Source: JADFDG01 sp965232985 | Lineage (GTDB): Bacteria > Pseudomonadota > Gammaproteobacteria > Pseudomonadales > JADFDG01 | Assembly: GCA_965232985.1 (NCBI GenBank) | Contig: CBDDRC010000023.1 | Location: forward strand, 1-28,723 | DNA: 28,723 bases | Direction of reading: 5' to 3' | Part shown: positions 7,961 to 15,160 of the stretch, in pieces | Layout of the letters: each line of letters starts with the position of its first letter | Numbering within the stretch: the first letter of the stretch is position 1 | The notes under the pieces: model-generated | Databases searched by the model: none | The model's input: the letters and a program-made list of their open reading frames with translations, nothing else | What the model was told of the DNA's origin: nothing | Program-made: the position numbers and the translations under genes

Positions 7961-7986
7961 GAACCCGCCGAAAGGCGGGTTCCTTC
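7961..7986 (+). terminator. Rho-independent terminator
   Basis: A perfect 9-bp stem GAACCCGCC/GGCGGGTTC closed by a GAAA tetraloop (7961-7982), followed by a short T-containing tail. It is 20 bases after the stop of the remnant above and insulates the toxin-antitoxin module downstream. Confidence 0.75.
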
Positions 7987-8024
7987 GTGTGGGGTGCGAA
8001 AGACCGGGCTGGGCCGCTGAGCGC

Positions 8025-8071
8025 TTGACATCGGTGCCTAAAAAGCACCAAATGGTGCCTTTAAAGCATCA
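8025..8071 (+). promoter_or_regulatory. Promoter with tandem operator for the wHTH-nucleotidyltransferase gene
   Basis: A -35 TTGACA (8025-8030) is followed after 17 bases by a weak -10 around 8048-8053. Two copies of an 18-base motif, GGTGCCTAAAAAGCACCA (8033-8050) and GGTGCCTTTAAAGCATCA (8054-8071), overlap the core promoter. They repeat with a 21-base period, two helical turns. Each copy is itself an inverted repeat (GGTGC...GCACC, imperfect in the second). The natural reader is the winged helix of the first gene (inference). Confidence 0.7.
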
Positions 8072-8096
8072 AAATAGCCCCCCCCCCGGATCCCAA

Positions 8097-8675
8097 ATGT
8101 CCCTGGCCTCTGTCCTCTTCACCGACTACCGCCGCCGCGTGCTGGGCCTTCTGCTCCTGCACCCGGATCAGCGCTATCACGTGCGCGAGATCGCCCGGCT
8201 GACGGGCACCGTCACCGGCACCCTGAGCCGCGAACTCAGCAAACTCGCGGAGGCTGGTCTGTTGCTCAAGGAGCGAGTCGGCAACCAGGTGCAGTACACG
8301 GCCAACAGGGACTGTCCGGTATTCGAAGAACTCGCCAGCATTTTGCGAAAGACCTTCGGCATGGTGGATGTGCTCGCAGAGGCGCTGATACCGCTTGCGG
8401 AGAAAATCGACGTTGCATTCGTGTTTGGCTCCGTCGCCAGCGGCAAAGCGGGGGCGTTCAGCGATATAGATTTGATGATCGTGGGGAGCGTCGACTTCGG
8501 CGAGCTCATCCAACTTCTGTATCCCGTGCAGGCTACACTTGGACGCGAAATAAACCCGAAGGTATACAGCCCAAAGGAATGGCAGCTGCTGGTGCAGAAT
8601 GGCAGCTCGTTCGTGCAGGATGTACTCGCCAGTCAAAAACTGTTCGTCATAGGTGGTCAGGATGACCTTGGATAA
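8097..8675 (+). CDS. wHTH-nucleotidyltransferase fusion, antitoxin of a MNT-HEPN pair
   Basis: The 192-residue protein joins an N-terminal winged helix (about residues 10-70, with YHVREIARLTG and a TGTLSRELSKLAEAGLL recognition region) to a minimal nucleotidyltransferase. The latter has GSVASG at 111-116 and SDIDL at 122-126, the G-S...D-x-D signature. In studied MNT-HEPN systems the nucleotidyltransferase adds AMP to the HEPN toxin and so blocks it. The fused winged helix would let this antitoxin repress its own promoter. At the place of the third acidic residue the sequence reads REINPKVYS, so that Asp may be replaced. I chose the ATG at 8097 because the upstream extension runs through the operator. 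It overlaps the next gene by 14 bases. Confidence 0.85.
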   Translation: MSLASVLFTDYRRRVLGLLLLHPDQRYHVREIARLTGTVTGTLSRELSKLAEAGLLLKERVGNQVQYTANRDCPVFEELASILRKTFGMVDVLAEALIPLAEKIDVAFVFGSVASGKAGAFSDIDLMIVGSVDFGELIQLLYPVQATLGREINPKVYSPKEWQLLVQNGSSFVQDVLASQKLFVIGGQDDLG

Positions 8676-9099
8676 TCTCGTCGGAAATACGCTGGAAACG
8701 ATCAGGCCAGATCGTGATTCGGTGCGGCGTTTGCTGGATGCGGCGGAACGCAGCCTGCTCGATGCGCAATTATCAGGTTTGAGCGCGGTGGGTCGTTTCG
8801 ATATGGCCTATAAAGCCATCTTGCAAGCGGCCAACGCGGCGTTGCAGGCCAATGGTTATCGCACGCCGACAAGTAAGCCGGGTCATCACCAGACCATGAT
8901 CCAGAGCCTGCCGAAAACAATCGGCCTGGACGTGTCGACAATGGTGTTGCTCGACAAGCTGAGAAAACAACGCAACTTGATCGATTATTCGGGCGATATC
9001 GTCAGCGACGGCATGGCCAATACCTGTTTTTCCGAGGCGACATCCCTGTTGGCGGCGGTGCGAAAATGGCTCGCCAATAACCGGCCGGCTCTGATGTGA
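8662..9099 (+). CDS. HEPN-domain protein, probable toxin partner
   Basis: The 145-residue, largely helical protein has the motif R-x2-R-N-x4 at residues 101-108 followed by Y109 (RKQRNLIDY). This is the form taken by SAV_6107-type HEPN domains, in which Tyr replaces the His of the usual R-x4-6-H ribonuclease motif. HEPN proteins of this type act as RNases or are paired with nucleotidyltransferases in toxin-antitoxin modules. The ATG at 8662 is preceded at 5 bases by AGGTGG and lies inside the end of the nucleotidyltransferase gene, so translation is coupled. An in-frame GTG at 8653 is less likely. Whether it is still a nuclease cannot be judged from the motif alone. Confidence 0.8.
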   Translation: MTLDNLVGNTLETIRPDRDSVRRLLDAAERSLLDAQLSGLSAVGRFDMAYKAILQAANAALQANGYRTPTSKPGHHQTMIQSLPKTIGLDVSTMVLLDKLRKQRNLIDYSGDIVSDGMANTCFSEATSLLAAVRKWLANNRPALM

Positions 9100-9186
9100 T
9101 GTTCGGCGGAACGACAGATCGGCATCGTTGGGCAGGTAGACGAGCATCGGGGCAGTCATCGGGGGATGCCTGCCTCACCGATCACC

Positions 9187-9440
9187 TGTAGAAGTTCAGA
9201 CCCGATCTGATAGTTACCTCGTTTTTCAGGTGGTGCCTGTCAGATCAAATTACGCGATCTTCTTTTCCGTCCAGATATTCTTTCCGTCGTTGAAGGTCTC
9301 CATTGGAGTCCTGCCACAGCACATCTTTCCCTGATGCGTTCGCTGATGGTTGTACTCGGCGAGCCACTGATCCAGCGGTGCGGCTCGTAGAGGTTGAGGG
9401 CATCGGTCGTCCAGTGCACGCGCGCCACCAAGGCGTCGCC
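9187..9440 (-). pseudogene. 3' end of a decayed insertion sequence (integrase-core transposase)
   Basis: On the minus strand a frame ending at 9250 reads LDQWLAEYNHQRTHQGK and then MCCGRTPMETFNDGKNIW. This is the C-terminal tail of DDE integrase-core transposases of the IS3/IS481 group. The stretch from 9250 back to 9187, starting TGTAGAAGTTCAGAC on the plus strand, looks like the terminal inverted repeat. The catalytic core is absent: upstream the frame degenerates near 9400-9440, where the end of the next gene begins. The element was therefore truncated at its 5' side. Confidence 0.7.
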
Positions 9441-9443
9441 GCC

Positions 9444-10760
9444 TCACCGCTCTTCGCGCAAACCCAGCTCTTCCCACATCCACCCGAAGTCATAAGCAGG
9501 CATGCCTCGCTGCGTGGCGTCTTGCGCCGTGCTGCGTTCGAGATCCTTCAGCCAGGCGATGACCTTGATGCGACCGGCCTTGGTTTTCACCGCCTGCGCC
9601 GGCGTCTTGTTGCCGAGCGCCGGAATCGGCATGCGCATGGTTTCGCGGTAGTGGCGGTCGAGAATGGCGAGGATCATGCCGTGCTGTTCATCAGGCGATG
9701 GCAATTCCGATGTGGCGGGACCACCGGGTACCGGCATCGCGTCGAGATCCATTTGCTCGTAGCTGGTCAGTGCCGGCCCGATCTTGCCGCCCAGTGTCTG
9801 CTGAAGCATCAGCAAGCCGCGCTCCATGCGCTGACGCGAATTCGTGGTGAACACGAGATGCTTGCGCTCGAGCACAGCCTCGCCAAGTAGCGTTCCGGCC
9901 GGGCTCACCGGCTGTGATTTCTTGCGCGATTTCGGTTTTGCTGCTGGTGCTTCGCCGGTGGCGAGCCACACCCAGCGCAAGTGGTGATCCGAGGCAGGTT
10001 CCCAGTTCGGGAGGGTGTTCATGATCGCGGCGATTTCATCGGCGCGCGCCAGCAACGGCAGCCGGCTCTTGCTCATGAGGAGTTCGTCGCCATCACGATT
10101 GACGACCTGCGGGCGCGGTGCGCTCTGGCCCGCGTGCAGCCAGGCGACCCAGGCGGTGGTGCACAGGGAGGGCATCGGGTCGCTGCTGCTGTCGTCTTTG
10201 CGAAGGCGGGCGTATGCCTTGAGCAGTTCCTTGGTCTGATCGGGGCGCACGGGAAGAACGCCGCCGGCCAGCACGTACTCCTCCTGCACGCGCAGGATCC
10301 GGGCAGAAATGACGTTCCAGCGCGAAAGGTGCTGGCTACCAGACTTCTCGTGGACGGCCACGGGTTCTTCGGTTGTGCCCTTGGCCACGTCGAGCGGGCG
10401 CAGGGTGAGCCCCTTGCCCGGCGCGACATCGGTGACCTCGTAGAGGCGCAGGCGACTGTCGATCAGCGCCTCGAGGTACTTGCGGGCATAGCCGTTTTCG
10501 CGCCAGCCGGCGCGTTTCAGGTAGTCGGCTGCCATGCAACTTCCATCGACCCGTCGCCGGGTGGCGAAGTCCTCGAAGACGGTGGCGATGAACTCGCCGG
10601 ACTGGTCGCCGACGATCTCGCCGATGTCAGGGGGCTCCATGCCTATGGCGTCGGCGGCGTTTTCCATGTGCTCACGGATGACCACCCCGAACAATGGCTC
10701 CCATTCGGGCCGGGTGGCGTACTTCTGCATGTTGGTGATCAGCGAGCCGGTCTTGCTCAT
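9444..10760 (-). CDS. Conserved hypothetical protein, 438 residues
   Basis: I do not recognise a named family. From the ATG at 10760 the protein is soluble, with no signal peptide or membrane segment. The N-terminal third is acidic and helical, the middle has VAPGKGLTLRPLDVAKG and ISARILRVQEEYVLAGG, which resembles a small beta-domain. The C-terminus contains the segment PIPALGNKTPAQAVKTKAGR followed by a helix and ends in YDFGWMWEELGL. That last region recalls, at low certainty, the PALGG-x-P segment of MbcA/ParS-type toxin-binding domains. The extension to 10832 lacks conserved character. The gene's stop lies at the junction with the insertion-sequence remnant, and a palindrome lies about 90 bases upstream. 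Confidence 0.7.
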   Translation of the reverse strand: MSKTGSLITNMQKYATRPEWEPLFGVVIREHMENAADAIGMEPPDIGEIVGDQSGEFIATVFEDFATRRRVDGSCMAADYLKRAGWRENGYARKYLEALIDSRLRLYEVTDVAPGKGLTLRPLDVAKGTTEEPVAVHEKSGSQHLSRWNVISARILRVQEEYVLAGGVLPVRPDQTKELLKAYARLRKDDSSSDPMPSLCTTAWVAWLHAGQSAPRPQVVNRDGDELLMSKSRLPLLARADEIAAIMNTLPNWEPASDHHLRWVWLATGEAPAAKPKSRKKSQPVSPAGTLLGEAVLERKHLVFTTNSRQRMERGLLMLQQTLGGKIGPALTSYEQMDLDAMPVPGGPATSELPSPDEQHGMILAILDRHYRETMRMPIPALGNKTPAQAVKTKAGRIKVIAWLKDLERSTAQDATQRGMPAYDFGWMWEELGLREER

Positions 10761-10845
10761 GGCGGGTATAGGGGACTCTTGGCAGGCGAAATGGGAGAGC
10801 CTAGCAAAGGTCCGACTGCATGGCACAGCCATCTCGCATATTTAA

Positions 10846-10861
10846 CATAATATACATTATG
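10846..10861. promoter_or_regulatory. 16-bp palindrome between the hypothetical gene and the GNAT gene
   Basis: CATAATATACATTATG is an inverted repeat with 6-bp arms in an AT-rich patch (10836-10871) of otherwise GC-rich DNA. It lies 86 bases upstream of the 10760 start and is the probable promoter or operator region of that gene. No regulator gene is adjacent. Confidence 0.5.
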
Positions 10862-10864
10862 CGC

Positions 10865-10885
10865 AAATTAAGGCCTGCGCCTTAA
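10865..10885 (-). terminator. Weak hairpin terminator of the GNAT operon
   Basis: On the minus strand a 7-bp stem TTAAGGC/GCCTTAA with a GCAG loop is followed by TTTG. The stem includes the GNAT stop codon TAA. The U-run is short, so the terminator would be weak. Confidence 0.45.
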
Positions 10886-11406
10886 GTGCCGCTCCCCAAC
10901 GCCATCGACAGCAGAATGCGCTTCCCGAACCGCAGTGCATCGGTGCCGTCCTCGTAGAACTGGCGGTAAACGCCAAACTGCCGATAGCCATGCTTTTCGT
11001 ACAGGCGGATCGCCGCGGCGTTGTCGGGCCGTACTTCAAGACGCATCCCGGCACAGCCGGCGGCCCGTGCTGCGGATTCGGCTGCCTGCAACAAGGCATC
11101 GCCGATTCGCTGGCCGCGAAAATCCGGGTTCACTGCCAACGAATAAATTCGGCCTTGAGAGGTTCCGGTGCGGAACAGCACCAGGACATAACCGGCCAGC
11201 ACATCGCCAGCCACGGCCACCCACAGGACGCTGTGCCCCCTGCAAATCATCCAGGCGAAATTGCGCCGTGAGAGTTGATCGGTGCTGAAACAGCGTTCTT
11301 CCAGCGCGACGAGTGCGTCGAGGTCGGCCATCGTTGCTGTCCGCATGATGAAATTGCCTTGCCGGAACGGGTGCGCTGCCGCCACATCAGCATCCGCCTT
11401 CTTCAT
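10882..11406 (-). CDS. GNAT N-acetyltransferase, RimI-like
   Basis: The 174-residue protein carries a GNAT fold. The N-terminal substrate segment is ATMADLDALVALEERCF, beta-4 is IYSLAVNPDFRGQRIGDALL with the R-G-Q-R-I-G acetyl-CoA pyrophosphate loop, and the last part is LEVRPDNAAAIRLYEKHGYR. It resembles RimI, which acetylates the N-terminus of ribosomal protein S18, but the neighbourhood argues for another substrate. It starts in ATGA overlap with the stop of the DUF2817 gene, so the two are one translational unit. The overlapping ATG at 11406 decides the start; an internal ATG about 20 codons later is possible. I give no gene name because the substrate is not known. Confidence 0.82.
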   Translation of the reverse strand: MKKADADVAAAHPFRQGNFIMRTATMADLDALVALEERCFSTDQLSRRNFAWMICRGHSVLWVAVAGDVLAGYVLVLFRTGTSQGRIYSLAVNPDFRGQRIGDALLQAAESAARAAGCAGMRLEVRPDNAAAIRLYEKHGYRQFGVYRQFYEDGTDALRFGKRILLSMALGSGT

Positions 11407-12515
11407 GCCGCGCCCAGCCCTGCCAGCGCCTGCAGAAAAACCTGGCGGCTGCGGAACAACACCAGCTGTTGCCAGTCGGGGCTCGCCGGGTAGAAATGAT
11501 GGCGCATGTCCGCCTTGATGCGCTGTGTGTCCGCCGCCTGCCAGGCGGGTGGTGCGCAGCGGTGCAGCAGCTGGTCTGCCCGCAGCACCGGGAACATGCG
11601 CGCAAGTGGCCAGGTGCCGAATTCCAGCGTCACGCAACAGCAGCGCTCAGGCAGTTCGCGATGCCAAAGGTAATCAAGGAGCCCTGTTTTAGGGACCGAG
11701 GTCGAGGTGCCCAGCGCCGGCTCGGTCACCGAGGCGCCGAAAAACCGGTGTGCCAGTGCAACGCCGTAACTCGCTGGCGGATGGTCGCAGATCACTTCAC
11801 CGTAACCGAACGGGCCAAGACCGGTATGGACATCGACAATCGTCACCAGCGCGCGATCACGCAGGGCATAACGGGTCAGCAGATCCTGCAACAACCGCTG
11901 CGACCAGGTTGACGCATGGCCACCGAAAAACAGGCCCGTCGGGTGCCGGTATTGGCCGCCGGTAACCGCCCGCTCGAAGGCGTCGCGGCCATGAGTGCGG
12001 ACATATTCCGCGAGCAGCAAGTCGGCCTGTGCCAGCGCTTCGGCAGTCGACGAATGCGGCAGCAGGATGTCGGCGAGCGCGTCATAGCCCGCGTTCGCCG
12101 GCAAGGGCGCGTCGAAATCGACAAAATTGCGATTGAGATCGACGCCCTCCTCGTTGGTGCGCCGCAACCACGCGAAACCCCAGGGGTTGAGCGCATGGAT
12201 ATGCAGGATGGCGACATCCGGCGGCAACGCAGTCGCCGGGCAGTACCGCAGGAAATCGCGCTGCGCCGCTGCGCCGGCAAAGCCCTCGACGCCGTGCAGC
12301 GCCGATTGCGTCACCAGCAGACGTGAGGCCCCGCGCGGCCCGACCCAGGCAATGTCGGTCGCCAGGGTTTCGCCGGCGGGCCCGCGCAACGGGTGCAGGA
12401 ACGATTCAGACACAGCGCCGACAGCACGGGCAGCCGCGAGGAATCCGGCCCGTGCCGCGGCGTAGTCGGCAGGAAAGACGGTGATGTCCAGATCGACGGC
12501 AGGCGTGGGCAGCAT
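11403..12515 (-). CDS. DUF2817 (M14-like) zinc metallopeptidase
   Basis: The 370-residue protein belongs to DUF2817, a branch of the M14 carboxypeptidase/succinylglutamate desuccinylase group. The zinc ligands are visible: H and E in SALHGVEG, the RRTNEEGVDLNRNF segment typical of M14 enzymes, and H in VDVHTGLG. A late Glu in TLEFGTW is the probable general base. There is no signal peptide, so it should act in the cytoplasm on a peptide or acyl-amino-acid substrate. It is the first gene of a two-gene operon with the GNAT gene and is divergent from the ATP-grasp ligase, 166 bases away. No Shine-Dalgarno sequence is evident before the ATG at 12515. Confidence 0.85.
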   Translation of the reverse strand: MLPTPAVDLDITVFPADYAAARAGFLAAARAVGAVSESFLHPLRGPAGETLATDIAWVGPRGASRLLVTQSALHGVEGFAGAAAQRDFLRYCPATALPPDVAILHIHALNPWGFAWLRRTNEEGVDLNRNFVDFDAPLPANAGYDALADILLPHSSTAEALAQADLLLAEYVRTHGRDAFERAVTGGQYRHPTGLFFGGHASTWSQRLLQDLLTRYALRDRALVTIVDVHTGLGPFGYGEVICDHPPASYGVALAHRFFGASVTEPALGTSTSVPKTGLLDYLWHRELPERCCCVTLEFGTWPLARMFPVLRADQLLHRCAPPAWQAADTQRIKADMRHHFYPASPDWQQLVLFRSRQVFLQALAGLGAA

Positions 12516-12681
12516 GAAACAGGAGGCACGATTTGCTAATTGCGGCCAAGGCTAAGCCATTGCCCACCTTGTCGACCACCCGTCATTGCCCCACCATTAC
12601 GCACCGCCCGGCAGCCGGATCACGCAGCGGGCCACGCCAGCGCAACAGCCGGCGGGAATCGTCCACACACCACCGGGGCTC

Positions 12682-14160
12682 ATGTCAAAACTCATCATCG
12701 TGGTGGACAACGTCCAGGACTGGACTTCGTACTACCCCAGCGAAGATCTGATCACCGTTCAGGATTATCTTGCTCGTAGCGGCACCTACGATGCCTCGCG
12801 CACTCAAGTCATCAACCTCTGCCGCAGCTATCGCTATCTGTCCAACGGGTACTACTGCTCGCTGCTTGCCGAGGCGCGCGATCAGCGGGTGATTCCGTCG
12901 GTGCGCACCATCAACGATCTGCGCAACAAAAGCATTTACAGCCTCGACATCGAGGATCTGAACGAAAACCTGAACAAGACGCTCGCGAAGGAAAGCCAGG
13001 AGAACCATCACTTCACGCTCAAGTTGTTCTTCGGTCAGACGGATTTTGAGCCGCTGGAAGATTTCGCCCGGCAACTGTTCGAGCAATACCCCTGCCCCAT
13101 CCTGATCGTCGAATTCAAGAAGACCGATGTCTGGCTGGTCGAGTCGATCAAGTCCGGCGCCCTGAACAGTCTGAGTGATCCGGAAGAAGACCGCTTCGCT
13201 GAAGCAATGAACCAGTTCTCGCGCAAGATCTGGCGCAAACCGCGGTCGCGCAAGAAATACCGCTATGACCTCGCTATGCTCGTTAACCGCGAGGAAGTGA
13301 TGCCGCCTTCTGACCCGAAGGCGATCGCCACCTTTATTCGCGTCGGCCGCTCGCTCGGGATGGACATCGACCTCGTCGAGAAGAAGGATTTCGCGCGCCT
13401 TGCCGAGTACGATGCGCTGTTTATCCGCGAGACAACCGCAATCGGCAACCACACCTATCGCTTTGCCAAGAAAGCCGAGAGCGAGGATATGGTCGTCATC
13501 GACGATCCGGATTCCATCCTTAAATGCACCAACAAGGTTTATCTTGCTGATTTGTTGAAGGCCAACGCTGTGCCGATTCCAAAAACGGTGATCATCAGTC
13601 GTGACCGACGCAAGGACCTCGAGGCGCTCGGCACGGAACTCGGCTTCCCGCTGGTGCTAAAAATTCCGGATGGATCGTTCTCGCGTGGCATCGTCAAGGT
13701 GAACAGTCAGCAGGAACTGATGGACCAGGCCGACCTGCTGTTCAAGCAATCGTCGCTGCTGTTGGCGCAGGAATTCTTCTACACCGAGTACGACTGGCGC
13801 ATTGGCATACTGAACCAGCGGCCGATCTTTGCCTGCCAGTACCAGATGGCGCGCGGCCACTGGCAGATTTACAGCCATGAACCCTCAGGAAAAACTGTCA
13901 GCGGCGGCTCGCGGACCATGCCGGTGCGCGATGCGCCGGCACAGGTGATCCGCGCTGCAGTAAAAGCGGCCAACCTGATCGGTCACGGGCTTTATGGCGT
14001 CGATGTGAAACAAGCCGAGAACAAGGTCGCCGTGATCGAGGTGAATGACAATCCGAACATCGACTTCGGCATTGAAGATGCTTACCTCGGCGAGGATCTT
14101 TACCGGATCATTCTGGAAGAATTTATCCGCCGGCTTGAGCGCAAGCGGATGGGATTCTGA
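12682..14160 (+). CDS. RimK-like ATP-grasp ligase with RLAN N-terminal domain
   Basis: ATP-grasp ligases of this type form amide bonds, typically adding an amino acid to a protein or peptide through an acyl-phosphate. The 492-residue protein has an N-terminal RimK-like (RLAN) domain, then an ATP-grasp domain from about residue 200. The latter shows DDPDSILKCTNKVYLADLLK, the ATP-binding Lys in PLVLKIPDGSFSRG, and the adenine/hinge region around LAQEFFYTEYDWRIG. It ends with the metal-binding VIEVNDNPN. I chose the ATG at 12682 (MSKLIIVVDN) because residues upstream look random. The stop TGA abuts the stop of the convergent acyltransferase, giving TGATCA. It is about 60% longer than RimK itself, so it is not the ribosomal S6 enzyme. 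Confidence 0.87.
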   Translation: MSKLIIVVDNVQDWTSYYPSEDLITVQDYLARSGTYDASRTQVINLCRSYRYLSNGYYCSLLAEARDQRVIPSVRTINDLRNKSIYSLDIEDLNENLNKTLAKESQENHHFTLKLFFGQTDFEPLEDFARQLFEQYPCPILIVEFKKTDVWLVESIKSGALNSLSDPEEDRFAEAMNQFSRKIWRKPRSRKKYRYDLAMLVNREEVMPPSDPKAIATFIRVGRSLGMDIDLVEKKDFARLAEYDALFIRETTAIGNHTYRFAKKAESEDMVVIDDPDSILKCTNKVYLADLLKANAVPIPKTVIISRDRRKDLEALGTELGFPLVLKIPDGSFSRGIVKVNSQQELMDQADLLFKQSSLLLAQEFFYTEYDWRIGILNQRPIFACQYQMARGHWQIYSHEPSGKTVSGGSRTMPVRDAPAQVIRAAVKAANLIGHGLYGVDVKQAENKVAVIEVNDNPNIDFGIEDAYLGEDLYRIILEEFIRRLERKRMGF

Positions 14161-15009
14161 TCAGGCCTTGCGCTGCTGCGTCAGCAACTGCCGCCAGCGC
14201 GGTAACCTGTCTATTTCACGATACGCTTTGAGCTCTGCCATCATCCGGTCAATTGCGTCCGCTACCTGCTCGCGCAATTCCCACTGTGCGCTCTTGCTGT
14301 CGGCCTGGCCGGCAAACGGCGCGGTGGAGATCGGCTCGCCAAACAGGAAGTAAAAGCGCTCAGGCCGCGGGATCGGGCTCAAACCGAGCCCGCGCACGAA
14401 CGGCATGATCAGATCGCCATCACGCAACAGGCTCGCCAGTTTTTTGTTGCCGAGCAGACGATGGCCCAGCCAGGATTTCTTGAAGTCGTCGGCATCGTAG
14501 AGAATCGTGTACATGTCGTCGGCACCAAGCGAGGCAAACGGCACGATCGGATACTGGTGTTCGATGGCCATGCGCGCAAAGCCGGTGCGATTTTTCCAGG
14601 TCAGCCGGTTCTCCTCACCCTTGCGTTTGGCCACTTCACGCGCCCCGCCGGGGAACACCAGCACGTTCCTGCGCGCTGCCATCAGTCTGTGGCAGTTTTC
14701 TGGCGTACCGGGCACCGAGCCGTACTTGATCAGTACGTCGCCCCATACCGGCACCCGGAAATGGTAGTGATCGCCGAGGCTGCGCAGGTAAACGCCGGTT
14801 TTCGTGTAAAGCCCGCTGAACATCAAAGGCGAGTCGATGATGCCGAAGATGGTGTGATTGCCAACGTACAAGGATGGTGTTGCGGGATCGACGTTTTCGA
14901 GGCCAAAGAACTGTGGATCGAACCAGCGGGTCAACGGCCACAAGGCAAGCTCAAGTAATTTGGGTGACGGCGGCGTGAAAGCGAGGATATTTTCGGGGAC
15001 GCGTGGCAT
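14161..15009 (-). CDS. PlsC/DGAT-like lysophospholipid acyltransferase family protein
   Basis: The 282-residue protein is a membrane-associated acyltransferase of the LPLAT group. The catalytic histidine motif is VGNHTIFGIID, in which His and Asp are six residues apart, as in the diacylglycerol-acyltransferase-like branch rather than the NH-x4-D of PlsC. The second conserved block is LVFPGGAREV, and the third is YPIVPFASLG. The N-terminus has a short hydrophobic segment, LLELALWPLTRW. The ATG at 15009 is preceded by AGGAC; the upstream extension to 15093 is not conserved in character. It probably acylates a glycerolipid or a related acceptor; the acceptor is unknown. Confidence 0.83.
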   Translation of the reverse strand: MPRVPENILAFTPPSPKLLELALWPLTRWFDPQFFGLENVDPATPSLYVGNHTIFGIIDSPLMFSGLYTKTGVYLRSLGDHYHFRVPVWGDVLIKYGSVPGTPENCHRLMAARRNVLVFPGGAREVAKRKGEENRLTWKNRTGFARMAIEHQYPIVPFASLGADDMYTILYDADDFKKSWLGHRLLGNKKLASLLRDGDLIMPFVRGLGLSPIPRPERFYFLFGEPISTAPFAGQADSKSAQWELREQVADAIDRMMAELKAYREIDRLPRWRQLLTQQRKA

Positions 15010-15160
15010 GTCATGTCCTGTGCGGGAATTTCGCGGGCGATCATCAATCAACGGCGTTTCTTTTGTGCTTCGCCTTGGCGCGGACGCGATCACCCACCTT
15101 GTCGAAGGGCATTATTTTTTGCGTTGCCGTCTGCATTGTCGTCCACATCGGCATGTGTGT

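Noticed and set aside
8773..9159. Minus-strand open frame antisense to the HEPN gene
   Set aside because: Its first 20 codons (9100-9159) look protein-like, but the remainder is antisense to HEPN. It is probably chance, or at most a short gene fragment.
10882..11406. Naming the GNAT gene rimI
   Set aside because: The fold fits, but the operon with a DUF2817 peptidase does not suggest ribosomal S18 acetylation, and tsaB or other usual neighbours are absent.
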